Below, piece after piece: positions 12,583 through 24,235 of a DNA stretch of 64,000 nucleotides. The stretch's first letter is position 1. Each line of letters starts with the position of its first letter. Source of the DNA: Bathynomus jamesi (Eukaryota; Arthropoda; Malacostraca; Isopoda; Cirolanidae). The stretch is taken from the NCBI GenBank assembly GCA_023014485.1, contig JAJOZX010002584.1, forward strand, positions 101,001 through 165,000, in the 5' to 3' direction. Position numbers and translations under genes: made by a program. The notes beneath the pieces were generated by a model. That model saw nothing but the letters and a program-made list of their open reading frames with translations. It was not told where the DNA came from and made no database searches.

Positions 12583-14839
12583 TTAGTAATTTGCTTTTGT
12601 GTCAAATTTTGGCTGTTTTTTCCTTGATTCTAATGTAGCACGAATCCAACCGTCTCTGTTTGTAGGTCCGCAGACTGATCCAGCAGCGTCTGTAACGAGC
12701 TTGACGCATCTCTCTACGGCTTGTGTATGACATGGAAACTGAAATAATTCTGAATGAAGAGTAGTACCATGTTTGATGCATGATTCAATATCATCAAGAG
12801 AAACTCCTTTGGTTATCGGTGGTTCTGCTATCTGAAAATCTTGCCACATAATGAGATCTGTATAGTCTTTGGCATAAAAATTTATTTCTGGCACCTTAAA
12901 ATACCTGATAACATCTGTTTCTTGAATGCATGCCCTTGCTTTTATGATACGCCTAAATCCCAACTGACGCACATGCTCCCTTTCATCAGCTATCATTGCA
13001 ATGAGAATGTTTTCTTGATTTGCGTAATATGCATTTCGGTGAATGACTGAGTCATGTACTCTCCTAAGCTCTTCACGGAGATACCGGCTTCTTGCAATCA
13101 TATGCCACATATGTTTAGCACCATATTGGCATAATGGTTTTCGCTTTATCTGAAACCACATTGGTGCGTATACCCTAACAATGAAAGTAGCTAATTCTTG
13201 TAAATTGCCTGAAGGATTATCTGTGCTTGCATATAACCGCAGAGTCCTGTTTGCTGTGGTGAGCCACCTTGAATGTGATATATTGCCTGGACTCTTATGA
13301 CTAAGACTCTTTGAGAATGTTCCACTTGATATACGTAGCCTTGTGAATTTCAAGAAGGTATTTCTGGTCAGTACTTATGTCATCTACATCAACTTCACAC
13401 ATGTCCTCTTGAATTTCAATGGGTTTGAAGTTAACTATGGGAAGCTTTTCACAGTCTGAAAGTGCTCGGCCAATTTCTCCTGAAAATGCTCTTGGTCCAG
13501 TAGTGGTACCATCCAAGTGATGAAACAGATGGCGCAATGGAAATTCATTAAGGTGTAAAAGGCATATCAGCCACTGCAATGGCTTATTAAAGGCTTCTTC
13601 CAGTAATCTTATTGTGCCTCCAATACTACCAGTGTTAACCACTGTCGAATCACAGCCAACTGCAACGATGTTCCCTATATCAACATTCCTTTCTTTCAAG
13701 CAATTCACTAGCGCTGTGCAAATGTATTTAGCTTTGCCACTGGAAGGTGTCACATGTGCAAAGTACAGAGAGTGTGGTTCAGATATTATGCTGATATGCT
13801 CTTCGCGTTTGGTTCTTTGGTGGTTAGAGCCATCACTCTCCTGGACTTGAATCATTGTTTTATCCTTTCTGCCATCAAAGTATAATCCCGCATGGTTTTT
13901 GGCTCTCCTATCTGTTGTAGTTCCTTTCTCTGTTTTTGTCTTTCACGTTTTAGCTTACTTCTGTCTATAATATTCCCTTTGTCTTCGGGAGTAACAATTT
14001 TAAGATCTGCCAATACTGCAGAAGCAATAGCAGCCCCAACTCTGTCCGACATTTTAAATCTATCACAAGTAATTGCTAATGAAGGCAGTGGCTCACGCAT
14101 CTGTTGTTCTGATATTACATATTGAGTCGAGGTTGTATCTTCCTCATTATCTTCAGATATCTCTTCTAGTTGTTGAAGTTCACTTGTCTCTGTTTCGATT
14201 TGTAAGTTGGACGTATTGGTTATACGTAGCAGCACTAGTTGTTTGTGAGGATTCCAGACGTGCTTTTTCCATTTCCTTTCGATGTTCTCTTGCTTGTAAT
14301 CGTCTTGTGTGTGCTATGTCAATGCTTCCTATCACCATTATTCTGCGTGTTCGTTGGTCATTTAAAAAATCCTGCTCTTTTGGAGGGACTTTCTTACTCT
14401 TTTCACATGAGCATCTCCTAAACTCCTTACATTTGCAGGTGCAGATTTCAAACAAAGTGCATTTTGAAGAGTTTTCAAATTCTTCAAGCTGATTTTTGTA
14501 CTTAGGCTGATCCTTGCGTGACTTGTATGGCTTTAATAAGGACCTGTATTTATCATGGTACACTCGCATCATCTGTAAAACGCGTGTATGTGAAACTATT
14601 GGCAAAGAGGCCTTCTTCCAAATATTTTCTACCTTTTTGGAAACTGCCTCTGCTATTTCAGAAAATGAAGGCTCCTTGTTATTCATCTGCTCCTTCACTA
14701 AATGTTTTGTGAACAGGTAATCTTTCATAATGCAGTTATAAGTTGGTAGTTGCATATCACTCATCTCACAAGGTACTTCAAATATGGCACACTTCATATG
14801 TTCTCTAGTGAAATGTTTATATTTAGTATTTGATGCCAT
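12583..14839 (-). pseudogene. DTT-family transposase-like gene (element B)
   Basis: About 750 codons starting at 14839 (MASNTKYKHFTREHMK). Order: N-terminal part with WKKASLPIVSHTRVLQMM; a Cys-rich stretch CTCKCKEFRRCSC near 14430-14410 that could bind metal; an E/R-rich coiled stretch; YFDGRKDK near 13880; CDSTVVNTGSIGG near 13650; CLLHLNEFPLRHLF near 13560; HSRWLTTANRTLRLY near 13270; HTQAVERCVKLVTDA near 12730; stop at about 12583. Three frame changes (about 14200, 13890 and 13340) and no internal stop within the pieces make it a fairly young pseudogene. By analogy with hAT and other RNase-H-like transposases the D, D, C-x-x-H, R-W and E are candidate functional residues. I know of proteins with this motif set annotated only as uncharacterised. 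Confidence 0.75.
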
Positions 14840-15177
14840 AATATTTTTAAGAAAAATTCACAATCACAAAATATCCTGTAACATCAAAACATTATATAAT
14901 TAATATATATAATATATTTTATAAGTATATATAATATATTATATAAATATATAATATATTATATAAATAAACTAAAATTATATAATACATTATAACAAGC
15001 ATTTTATAATAAAATCAATATTATCTCTATATAAATCATTTTAAAATAAAGTTTTATAATATTCCGATCATATTAAAAAACTCTCCGATCAACTGAGCGA
15101 CTAGGCCTACTACCTAAGAAGACAAGTGTTAACACACTGTTCTAATGACTCACAGAAAGAAATTCCTTCACACCAAA

Positions 15178-15241
15178 ACCCTCCCCCACAACCCTCCCCA
15201 AACCCTCCCCCACAACCCTCCCCAAACCCTCCCCCACAACA
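15178..15241. repeat. C-rich minisatellite, ~23-bp unit
   Basis: About three copies of AACCCTCCCCCACAACCCTC-type units lie inside element B, upstream of the gene start. The complementary strand is G-rich and could form a quadruplex. Confidence 0.8.
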
Positions 15242-15279
15242 TTCAGTGTAGTCTCAACATGACTCAGTTACTCTAAATT

Positions 15280-15603
15280 GTGTTAAATTCAGCTCTCTTG
15301 TGGCAGCTGAAGATATTAAGCATATGAAAAGGCATTTTTACAAAACGAATTCCTATCATTTAAGAATCTTAATCAAACCATTAGATAATTCCAAGATAAA
15401 ATTTTATAATAGTTTGACAAACCTAAAATAGAAGCATTTTTTCCCTTTTTACACAAAATTGTGTTAACTTTAGCCCCCTGGTGGCAGCTGAAAATTTTAA
15501 ACAAATGAACTCATATTTTGGCAGGCATATTTCGTCCACTAAATGCAACTTTTAATCGCTATTAGAACTTCATACTAGAAAAAAAGTATTTTTCGCTCCA
15601 CCC
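15280..15603. repeat. Right terminal inverted repeat of element B
   Basis: Complement of 12078-12402 with few mismatches and the same paired GTGGCAGC cores (about 15300 and 15482). Confidence 0.85.
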
Positions 15604-15642
15604 TAATGTATATACTTAATTAAATATCGATTACAAATTTTG

Positions 15643-15711
15643 ATAGGGGGTGCTGCGGGAAGGTGTGTGTTGTTTGGAAGGGGTGCAAGGTCGGAAAAAG
15701 GTTAAGACTCA
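15643..15711. repeat. hAT terminal fragment
   Basis: The end GAAAAAGGTTAAGACTCACTG resembles the GGTTGAGAAGCRCTG-type hAT terminus seen complete at 40830-41014. It abuts the LINE fragment at 15712. Confidence 0.4.
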
Positions 15712-16866
15712 CTGCGCTAGACATATCAAATGCTTTTGATAGAGTGCGACACAAATCCTTAATTTCGAAACTACCCTCCATAAGTTTCTATCATTCTATC
15801 TGTGCCTTCATCTCTAATTTCCTTTCTGGCCGATCTATAGCTGAGGTTGTATAGCTGCGGCCATTGTTTTTCTAAACATATTGATAGTGGTGTTCCTCAG
15901 GGTTCTGTTCTATCAACCACTCTTTTCCTTTTATTTAAGTCGCACTTCCTGTCCAATCCACTCTTCACTTCTCTACCTGCTCCACAAAGCGTCCCTCTCA
16001 ACAATCACTCCATCATTCGCGTAGGACGGGTATGACGCACCTGACCTCTGATCTTTCTATTATCTCTGATTGGGGCAGAGAAAACCTTGTGGCTTTCAAT
16101 GCCTCAAAAACTCAGTTCATTCAACTGTCTACTCACAATCTTCTACACGACTATCCTCTAACCTTCAACAATACACAATTCAATCCTTCCTCTTCTCTTA
16201 ACATTCTTAGCATTTCCTTTTCTCGTGATCTGTCCTGGAAAGATCACATATAATCTCTTTCTAAAACAGCTTTTAAGAGGTTAGGTGTCTTGTACCGGCT
16301 CCGCAGTTTCTTCACCCACACTCACCTGCTGTCTCTGCATAGGGGTCTTGTCCGCCTCTGTATGGAGTGGAGTAGGCTTCTTATGTTTGATGTGGCTCAA
16401 CCCAAACAGCTCTACTTGACTGGGTCGAATCAAAGGTTTTTCGTCTCATAAATTCCCCGCCTCTTACTGAGTGTCTTCAATCCCTCTCTCTTCGTCGCAA
16501 TGTTGACTCACTCTCTCTTTACTATCGCTATTATAACGGATATTGCTCTTCTGAACTCTCTAACTACATGCCTCTTCCTTTAAGGAGAGCACACAGTACC
16601 AGACTTTCTACACATTCTCATTCCTTTCCTGTCCACCTCTCTAACGCAATAGTTAATCGGTATTTTCACTCTTTCATCTACTCAACTGGTCAACTCTGGA
16701 ACAATCTTTCTCAATTCATCTTTACCCCTGTCTGTGACCTTCAATCTTTCAAACGCAGAGTGTCCAGGCATCTCGAAAACCCTGGACGTTGATTCTGACT
16801 CTGTTTCCTGTATGAGGGGTTCGTTTTTGGGGGCATTCGCCTTTGGCCCCTCCTTCCTGCATAAAA
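15712..16866 (+). pseudogene. Jockey-like LINE reverse transcriptase, 5' truncated
   Basis: Reads [46 protein letters not shown], then LSIISDWGRENLVAFNASK, LNILSISFSRDLSWKDHI and STGQLWNNLSQFIF. These are the RT palm blocks (A: DISNAFD; B: GVPQGS) and the C-terminal region of non-LTR retrotransposons of the Jockey group common in arthropods. The FADD box is deleted between the LFLLF block and about 16030. Several frame changes are present. The tail from 16795 (ATGAGGGGTTCGTTTTTGGG) looks like the element's 3' end. Confidence 0.75.
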
Positions 16867-16889
16867 AACATAAAACATATCCACGGATG

Positions 16890-17880
16890 CAAAGCTGAAG
16901 CAAGGAAATTCAAGCTAGAAAAAACTACACGAAGTAGAACTGGACCTAAAACAATTAATTATTCATTAAGACAAACGAGGAGGAAATCATCGTAGCAGAA
17001 AAATGACTTTTACGCCTTTGTGAATAGAAAAATGAAATGTAAAGAGGTTATTGGCCCGTTAAAAGATTGAATAAATGTACACAGAAGTGACCCAGAAGAG
17101 ATCAACTAGTTGTTTAACATACAATTCAACTCTATTTCTGTTCAGCACTCCTAATCCCGAGATGAAAATAGAAAATCCGCATGAATGCTTTGACGTAATG
17201 GAGCTACAAATCATTCAAGAACAAGTACGGACATGAATCTATAAATAGACTTTGAATTTTTGGAATAGGATATAATTAAGGCTTTCTCACAAATATAAGG
17301 AAATTCAGCACCAAGCCCAGATACATGGAGTCCATTGTTTATCAATAAATGCAAAGAGAAATATAGCCAAGCCACTATACTTTGGAGGAAATCACTCAAC
17401 CCAGGACAAATTCCACTCCCATTAGAACGTGAACATTGCCCTTTTTTAAAAGGGGTAACAGAGCAGTACCTAAGAACTGTCGGCCAGTAGTTCTCACCTT
17501 CCACCTTATAAAGTGCTTTGAACGCGTAATTAGAGACAAAATTACTTACTACCGACAGGAAAGAATTTATTCAATCCGAACCAGCATGACTTCAGGGTTG
17601 GAAGATCATGCCTATCAATAAATGTGATCCGATAAATGTGATCATGGAATTATAGCACATAAACTTAAGAATACAGGAATTACTGGAAAGTTGTGATGAT
17701 AGATATTTAATTTTCTGACTCAAACAACAAAAAGAGTGGTACTAAATGGAGTTAAATCTGAAATCTCGTCAGCTCCCTTACTGTTTATCATAATGATTAC
17801 AAACATTGATGCAGACATTAATGTTGTCGTATTGTTGGGACTGCAAACTAAGGATTTATTAATAATATGATTTATAATAA
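16890..17880 (+). pseudogene. Second LINE reverse transcriptase fragment, degenerate
   Basis: Frame-shifting plus-strand matches: FVNRKMKCKEVIGPLK, VHRSDPEEIN, APSPDTWSPLFINKCKEKY, RGNRAVPKNCRPVVLTFHLI, CFERVIRDKITYY, VDHGIIAHKLKNTGITGKL-like block, RVVLNGVKSEIS and PLLFIIMITNIDADIN. This order is typical of non-LTR RT blocks 0-B. Many stops and small deletions show it is older than its neighbour. It differs in sequence from the LINEs at 43.4 and 53.6 kb. Confidence 0.65.
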
Positions 17881-18159
17881 GAATTGTTACATAAATGAGA
17901 AAACATAATTTAGGATTTAATAGGGGATAAATTCCTAGTAGGCATCAGATGAATTTAGAAAAACAAGTACGTGACTTTTGGAGCGTAGTCAGAAGAACAG
18001 ATCTCAACGTGTCTTCCTTGGAATATGACTTTTTTGTTACCCAATGAGGTATAGGAGTATCAGTCACGTGATGCCTCACCTCTCTTTTCGTCCAATCCTG
18101 TATTCATAAAGAGTTTTAGTTTTTAAATAACATTTGATATATATATAATTAAATAATTT

Positions 18160-18958
18160 AATCTTGAAAATAAAAACCCACTCTAATAGACAGAGTTTAT
18201 TTCCACAACAGTTTCGACGCCCACTGGCATCCTCCTCGGGTGGATACAGAAAAACGAATGAACCAAAACAAGAGGGAAAAACAGTCCAGGGACCGACCGT
18301 TAAGAAATTCGCACCTAGGTTAGATCCCATTCTCCCGACACCGGAAGGGCATTTTCATTAAATACATTCGCACAAATTTGAAACTATCTTCCTGTTCTAA
18401 ACATACAGATTCTATTATTTTTTTTTTTTTACATAATTATTACATTTATTATTAAATTTATTACATTTAATATTGCATAATTATTTATTACGGAAATTAT
18501 AAATTTATTATTACATTGGTTATTACATTGTTGTTTATTATACAGAACTTATAAACCGAAAAACGAATGAAAAAGGCGATTAGGAAACAATCACAGAGAC
18601 CATTGAGAAATTCGCACATAGGTTAGATACCGTAATAAATAATTATGCAATATTAAATGTAATAAATTTAATAATAAATGTAATAATTATGTAAAAAAAT
18701 AAAATAATGGAATCTGTATGTTTAGAACAGGAAGATAGTTTGAAATTTGTGCGAATGTACTTAATGAAAATGCCCTTCCGGTGTCGGGAGAATGGGATCT
18801 AACCTAGGTGCGAATTTCTTAACGGTCGGTCCCTGGACTGTTTTTCCCTCTTGTTTTGGTTCATTCGTTTTTCTGTATCCACCCGAGGAGGATGCCAGTG
18901 GGCGTCGAAACTGTTGTGGAAATAAACTCTGTCTATTAGAGTGGGTTTTTATTTTCAT
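18160..18958. repeat. Large inverted repeat, ~330-bp arms
   Basis: 18162-18493 and 18627-18958 are near-perfect complements around a ~133-bp loop. The loop holds a third, degenerate copy of part of the arm in plus orientation. Each arm contains GGATGCCAGTGGGCGTCGAA after a GAGGA, resembling the hammerhead-like 3' motif of Penelope-type elements. ORFs of 65 aa read identically from both arms and are not genes. Confidence 0.85.
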
Positions 18959-19112
18959 ATTTTGACCTTCAAGTAGAAAAAAGTGAAGTTTTTTAAATTT
19001 AATCTTGTTAAATAGATTAAATAAGCTAATTGAATAATATAAAGCAGATAGGAATTTGTAAAACTCATAAAATAGTGTATGTAAAAGTTGTCTCTAAGTT
19101 CCATGTTTATAA

Positions 19113-19420
19113 GAAAAATGGGTGCTCTTCCAATATGTGCTCTACCGCGAAACTGTGATCTACCATATTCCAATACGTGCTCTACCGTGAAACTAGCCTT
19201 ATAAGGCTAACTAACGAAAATATCATGACTTAACCTAACCAATCGTTAGGTCAACTATACGCCCTTGACGATTGGTTAGGTTAAGTCGTGATATTTTCGT
19301 TAGTTAGCCTTATAAGGCTAACTAACGTACCTGCTGCTAATCCGAATAATCTAAGGTAGATCACGTATTGGAATGTAAATTTTCGCGGTAGAGCACATAT
19401 TGGAAGAGCACCGAAAAATG
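19113..19420. mobile_element. Palindromic MITE with 8-bp target duplication
   Basis: GAAAAATG at 19113-19120 and 19413-19420 flanks a 292-bp element with ends GGTGCTCTTCCAATATGTGC and its near complement. The centre carries the GATTGGTTAGGTTAAGTCGT palindrome seen in the 4402 element. Same class, different outer arms. Confidence 0.88.
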
Positions 19421-20042
19421 AACGAAAAATTGTTTCTCAGTGCGAGATGAAACTCTAAAGTGCAGAAGGAAGAAAGTGAGTGCAGCGCAGATGGGGATTG
19501 ATTCAGGCAGTCGAAATCAAACCACAATAGAGAGAGTTGTGACAGTCCATCAGTGAGAATGTAATAGCCATTAGTCAGAGGAAGAAGAGTGGAGTGGAAC
19601 GTATTAATCAAATAGGTCTCGGGCGCTGCACGGGAATTTCCTGTAAAATTATTAAAGTTCGATCTCGGTTAATTAAGACACTATTTTTGGGGAGGAAATT
19701 GTAGACGCCAATCGACCAAGGAAGTACTCCGGGGAGGACGTTAGGCAGGAGACAGGGCGTGCTAGAACTTCCGTTTCTCTTGTCACTGTCCTCTTTAGCT
19801 GATCTTTTACCGTGTCTCATCGACCCTATGAGAAGCCCAGCATGCACTCAAACACACTTCTCCCTCTATTCTTCACTACACACACATGCATTTTATACAC
19901 TACACAATCTTTTCAAAATTTATACATAAAAAAAGGCATCGTCAGCTTCAGACCTTTTTTTCGGTTCTCTCTTTTATAAGGAGAACATTTCTGCCGGCGG
20001 TCACCCTTAGGTCCTCCTTCGTACATGAAAAAAAATTGCATA
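19421..20042. other. No gene seen
   Basis: Moderately AT-rich. Open frames on the minus strand have no recognisable motif. Confidence 0.5.
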
Positions 20043-21301
20043 TACAGGGTGTTCCAAAAAGACCTGGACAAATTTGGTTGTTAATAAATTTAGAACCACA
20101 AATAATAAAACGATACCGTTTGTTTTATATGATACAGAAACTCATAAAGTTTTCTTTATTTTCAGATCTGGTGGTTTAATGTAAAAGAAAATGGCGACTC
20201 CACAGGAGAAAGCTCTGTGCGTCGAATGGTTCATCGAGACGAGATCCGACACCCAAGTTCAGCGTAATTTCCGTGAAAGGTATGGAAGGAATCCGCCATC
20301 GCGGACTAGTCCCAAGTGGTACAAGAGGTTCAAGGAGACTGGAAGTGTCCTGAAACAGAAGAGTACCGGTCGACCAAGCACAAGTGCAGCAGATGTTGAA
20401 CGAGTACGTGAATCATTTCAACAAAGTCCCAGAAAATCAATCCGACGCACATCCAGAGAATTGGCACTACCAACCACCATTGTGCATAGGATTTTGCGTA
20501 AAAGTCTGAAGCTTTATGCCTATAAGGTGCAGATGCTACAGGAACTCAAACCAGATGAGGGACCCAAACGCAAGGTGTTTGCCGTGGAAAGGCCTGAAAA
20601 AGGTCATGTTCACAGATAAAGCTTGTTTTTATATATCAGGGAAGGTCAACCGGCACAATGCTGAAAACCCCCACGTGGCCATTGAACAGATACGCGACAG
20701 TCCAAAGGTCAATGTGTGGTGTGGCCTTCTCCATGACCGCTTGGTGGGTCCGTTTTTCTTTGCGGAGGATACAGTGACCTCAACAATTTACCTAGACATG
20801 TTGGAAGGATTCACATTCTCACAAATTGCAGACCTGCAACCCGATATCATTTTTCAACAGGACGGCGCTCCCCCTCACTGGGCCTTAGTCGTTCGAGCCG
20901 TCCTGAATGACAAATTTCCAGGTCGCTTGATTGGCCGAGACGGACCAACCGCCTGGCCCCCACGATCACCAGACATAACCCCCTTGATTTTTTTCTGTGG
21001 GGGTTTGTCAAAGATGTGGTCTACAAGACCAAGGTGACAAACCTGCAGGATCTTCGTGCTCGGATCACAGCTGCATGCGTACTGGTGGACGCCAACATGC
21101 TGAGCCGAACATGGCAAGAACTCGTGTACCGACGTGATGTCCTGCGCGCGACAAACGGAGCGCATATTGAAATGTATTGATGATGTGCACAAAACGTTAT
21201 GAGTTTCTGTATCATATAAACTAAACGGTACCGTTGTATCATTTGTGGTTCTAAATATATTAACAACCAAAGTTGTCCAGGTCTTTTTGGAACACCATGT
21301 A
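20043..21301 (+). mobile_element. Tc1/mariner element, 1255 bp
   Basis: TA at 20043-20044 and 21300-21301. Inverted ends are CAGGGTGTTCCAAAAAGACC and the complement of CATGGTGTTCCAAAAAGACC. The interior is one transposase gene on the plus strand. Confidence 0.9.
20191..21180 (+). pseudogene. mariner-like transposase with DUF4817-type HTH, broken
   Basis: Starts MATPQEKALCVEWFIETRS with an N-terminal helix-turn-helix (ERYGRNPPS, WYKRFKETGSV) and a second one (KSIRRTSRELALPTTIVHRI). The catalytic part has FTDKACFYISGKVNRHN (first D; family usually has SDEATF), IFQQDGAPPHW (second D), and RSPDITPL (third position) followed by a frame change into FVKDVVYKTKV. A deletion removes the usual linker before the first D (about 20600), a frame change occurs there, and another occurs near 20990. 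It ends TNGAHIEMY then TGA at about 21178. It is a relative of the element at 58441 but with distinct termini. Confidence 0.88.
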
Positions 21302-22494
21302 TTTCTTCATTAATGTATGGGACTTAAGTTTTGAATAAGAGATTTTTTTACGACGTGTTTCATACCCGATTGTGACTTTATGTGGTTCAAGTAATGACCA
21401 GAAGTGGATCAATGACAATTTTTTTTTTACAAACATTGTGCAGGAACTAGCGACGCCTTCCTTAATGAGCTAATCTATCGAGTAGTCGTATAGTTCCCAC
21501 TGATTGTGGCAAACTTTTGTTCAGCATTTTAATAATCAGAGCGTTGTGTAAAAAGGTAGGCCCAGGCTCAAAACGACAGCCGGTGAACTCAAGGCCTACT
21601 CTCATATGAAAAAGGCTTAAATATTTTTTTACACGTATGCTGATAGGCCTAAGCCAGCTAGGCTTAAGGTTAAGTTTGTTTTCGGTACCAAATTCGTATT
21701 CATACAACTCGAACAAAGTCCTCATTATTATTTCTCATATTTACGGGTGTAACAACAAGGTAATTGGGGGACAACCCTTCAGTATCGTGCACCTAAATGG
21801 AGGTGACAGAAAAATTACAAAAAAACATTGAAACATTATTTAAGGTGGCGGAAGAAATCAATATTGAAGTTCAAAGAAGAAAAATTAAAAGAACTACAGA
21901 ATAAAGACAAACCGATAATACGAAGCTCACAAGTCAGGGATCTTGGATTAATAATGTCATCGGATGCATAATTCAGCGAACACTATTACTGTACATGAAA
22001 ATTAGAACACCTAGAAAAATAATGGAAATTATTTGAAAGAGCTTCCGTAGTAGAAAAACAATCATGATGCTAATATTGTAGAAGAGTTTACTCCTTTCTA
22101 TAAATAAGTATTGTTCAGTATTCATAAGCCGGGACAGAAAGCTAGAAATCGTAAATATAGAGGTCACGCAAAGAATTTTTACGTCTATGACAGAGGAAAC
22201 GAGAGATGAAGACTACTGTCTTCACTACAAACCCTCACTCCAAAGCGAAGTAGGCTTTTCGTTAGACGTTTTTTGTCCCAATTTTGTGAATTTTGAAATG
22301 TCTAATGCTTTTAGACATTTCACATTAGTTAAGTATTGCGTTAGACATTTCAGTTAATCAACTGAAATGCCTAAATTGTTCTAATTTTGTAAGCAGTTGA
22401 AAGGGCTACCCTGAAATGTCTAAGGAAATGTTTAGTGAATGTCTAATGCATTAAAGTTTAAGTAGCTCAAGTTTAAGTTCAAATTTTTGGGCTA
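21302..22494. other. No gene seen; short inverted motifs
   Basis: AT-rich. At 22265-22450 the motif TTAGACATTTCA and its complement GAAATGTCTAA occur at least six times in mixed orientation, suggesting an old palindromic MITE. Confidence 0.5.
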
Positions 22495-22715
22495 CGCATA
22501 GCCAATGTCGTAACACCGCTTCCCGTTGATCAACGAAGTTAAGCGACATTGGGTCTGGGTAGTAGTTGGATGGGTGAACCGTCCTCCATGTCCAGATTAT
22601 GTAGCGACCCGTGGTTCGGATCCCACGTAAAGCTGTAGGACCCCTCCGTCACATGCCTGAGATGTTGCGAAGGAGATTAAACAACTCCAATCACCATTAT
22701 TATTATTATTAAATT
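22495..22715 (+). mobile_element. 5S rRNA-derived SINE
   Basis: 22501-22590 resembles 5S rRNA: GCCAATGTCGTAACACCGCT, AACGAAGTTAAGC and TAGTTGGATGGGTGAACC. These are the 5' stem region and the A- and C-box parts of the internal RNA polymerase III promoter. The 3' body (GTGGTTCGGATCCCACGTAA, TGTAGGACCCCTCCGTCAC) is unrelated to 5S and ends in (ATT)n at about 22696-22713. The head-body-simple-tail plan is that of SINE3-type elements. The body motif recurs at 48230-48275 downstream of a CR1-like LINE. Confidence 0.8.
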
Positions 22716-22789
22716 CAAATTATAGGGCAACTGCTTCACAGCATTACTTTCGAAGCGTTTGAATTTCAGTTTATATATATTACATTATC

Positions 22790-22995
22790 ACAGCCATGTA
22801 TAAATTTAAATATCTAAAATATTCCCCTAATTCTACGCTTTTCAAGTGACTATATATCTAATTCAGCTAATCTTTCTTCAGATGGTTTACTTCTCAGTTT
22901 TGAGACTATCTCGGTTGCTCTAGCCTGAACCCTTTCTAACTTATCAATATCTTTTCTCAAACATGGGCTGTCTAACTTAGAGATTGAACCAAGGG
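22790..22995 (-). pseudogene. CR1-like LINE fragment
   Basis: Minus strand reads SPCLRKDIDKLERVQARAT, IVSKLRSKPSEERLAELDI and, after a frame change, LEKRRIRG. The same block (HEDIDRLERVQRRATKLIPS...RRLRGELIEVFKI) lies in the C-terminal part of the LINE at 53650. Only about 65 codons remain. Confidence 0.75.
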
Positions 22996-23224
22996 TAGAA
23001 CTAGTGCGCATCAGTAGGCCCACGTTTACGGCTAGGTCCAGGGCCACAGGTAAGTTCTTAATCTTGAAAGACGTTACTAACCTAGGCCTAGCCTGATAAA
23101 TAAAATTAATAAATGTGTGAAAGACATTTACAAGACCTAAGAATACACTGATGTTTCAACATACATACGTAACTGTTTTCTATCAATTCAGGTGTGCTGA
23201 ATCCAAAAATCACATCCCTTTTTG

Positions 23225-23345
23225 GATCACTTTAACATATAGCTTCCCAGGAACCTCTCTTTAACATATTGCTTCCCAGTGTATATCACTTTAACATATT
23301 GCTTCCCAGTGTATATCACTTTAACATATTGCTTCCCAATATTTA
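23225..23345. repeat. Minisatellite, ~32-bp unit
   Basis: About four copies of CACTTTAACATATTGCTTCC followed by a CAGTGTATAT-type spacer. The same repeat continues at 23846-24050. Confidence 0.9.
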
Positions 23346-23559
23346 GGATAAGGAGTACGATAAAAAATGTTCGCTTTAATAAAGTAAAGGCATAAAAAGT
23401 AAATCATAACATGTTAAAATATTAGTCTGAAAGTAAATTTATTAGAAATGTTGCGCTATATGGTCACACAAAATAAAAAATGGATTTCGGAAGAATCGGT
23501 CACGCCACATCATTTGCCACAAGTACGAGTTGAGTAGCTCCTTTTTGCATCCTTTCATT

Positions 23560-23753
23560 TTCTTTATATATTTAATGTAGGTTAACTGAATGCCCGGTTA
23601 GGTCAACTGTATGCCCTTGACGATTGGTTAGGTTAAGTCGTGATATTTTCGTTAAAACTAACGAAAATATCACGACTTAACCTAACCAATCATCAAGGGC
23701 ATACAGTTGACCTAACCGGGAATTCAGTTAACCTACATTAAATATATAAAGAA
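23560..23753. repeat. Near-perfect 194-bp palindrome
   Basis: TTCTTTATATATTTAATGTAGG at the left is matched by its complement at the right. The two arms meet at about 23656 in TTCGTTAAAACTAACGAA with almost no spacer. The inner part is the GATTGGTTAGGTTAAGTCGT core of the MITEs at 4402 and 19121. Confidence 0.9.
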
Positions 23754-23845
23754 TGCCCGGTTAGGGCATTTATAGCTTTGTTTACGGTCGGTAGGTTATC
23801 TCCTAGATTACCAACCTCTTTCTAACCAACCAACCTTTCTCTTTT

Positions 23846-24050
23846 TAACATATTGCTTCCCAGTGTTAATCACTTTAACATATTGCTTCCCAGTGTTAAT
23901 CACTTTAACATATTGCTTCCCAGTGTTAATCACTTTAACATATTGCTTCCCAGTGTTAATCACTTTAAGATATTGCTTCCCAGGAGGGATTACTTTAACA
24001 TATTGCTTCCCGAATGCTTTGGGAAGCAATATGTTAAAGTGATCTCCATT
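23846..24050. repeat. Minisatellite, ~32-bp unit, last copy inverted
   Basis: Six copies of TTTAACATATTGCTTCCCAG with a GTGTTAATCAC spacer, then one copy in reverse orientation (GGGAAGCAATATGTTAAAGT). Confidence 0.9.
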
Positions 24051-24190
24051 TTTTCTCATGACGTACAGTTTTCTGGCAAATACCTATCGTCCATTTTGTA
24101 TGGGTGGTATATAGACATACACCCAATTATGCAATATGTGTACAGTATATACCTAGAATGATTTATTAATTATACTTATATGCAGATACC

Positions 24191-24233
<43 letters not shown>

Positions 24234-24235
<2 letters not shown>

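Larger units (their letters stand above)
12076..15605 (-). mobile_element. DTT-family DNA transposon, complete (element B)
   Basis: TA at 12076-12077 and 15604-15605 flanks a 3526-bp element. Ends are GGGTGGAGCGAAAAATAC and its complement, with inverted repeats of about 325 bp on each side. One gene fills the interior on the minus strand. The same plan, with related but different termini, is seen at 28846 and 59801. Confidence 0.85.

Noticed and set aside
12583..14839. Element B gene as an intron-containing host gene
   Set aside because: Frame changes are by one or two bases without GT-AG introns and the gene lies exactly between TIRs with TA duplication.
23225..24050. CRISPR-like spaced repeats
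   Set aside because: The spacers are near identical and the genome is eukaryotic; this is a minisatellite.
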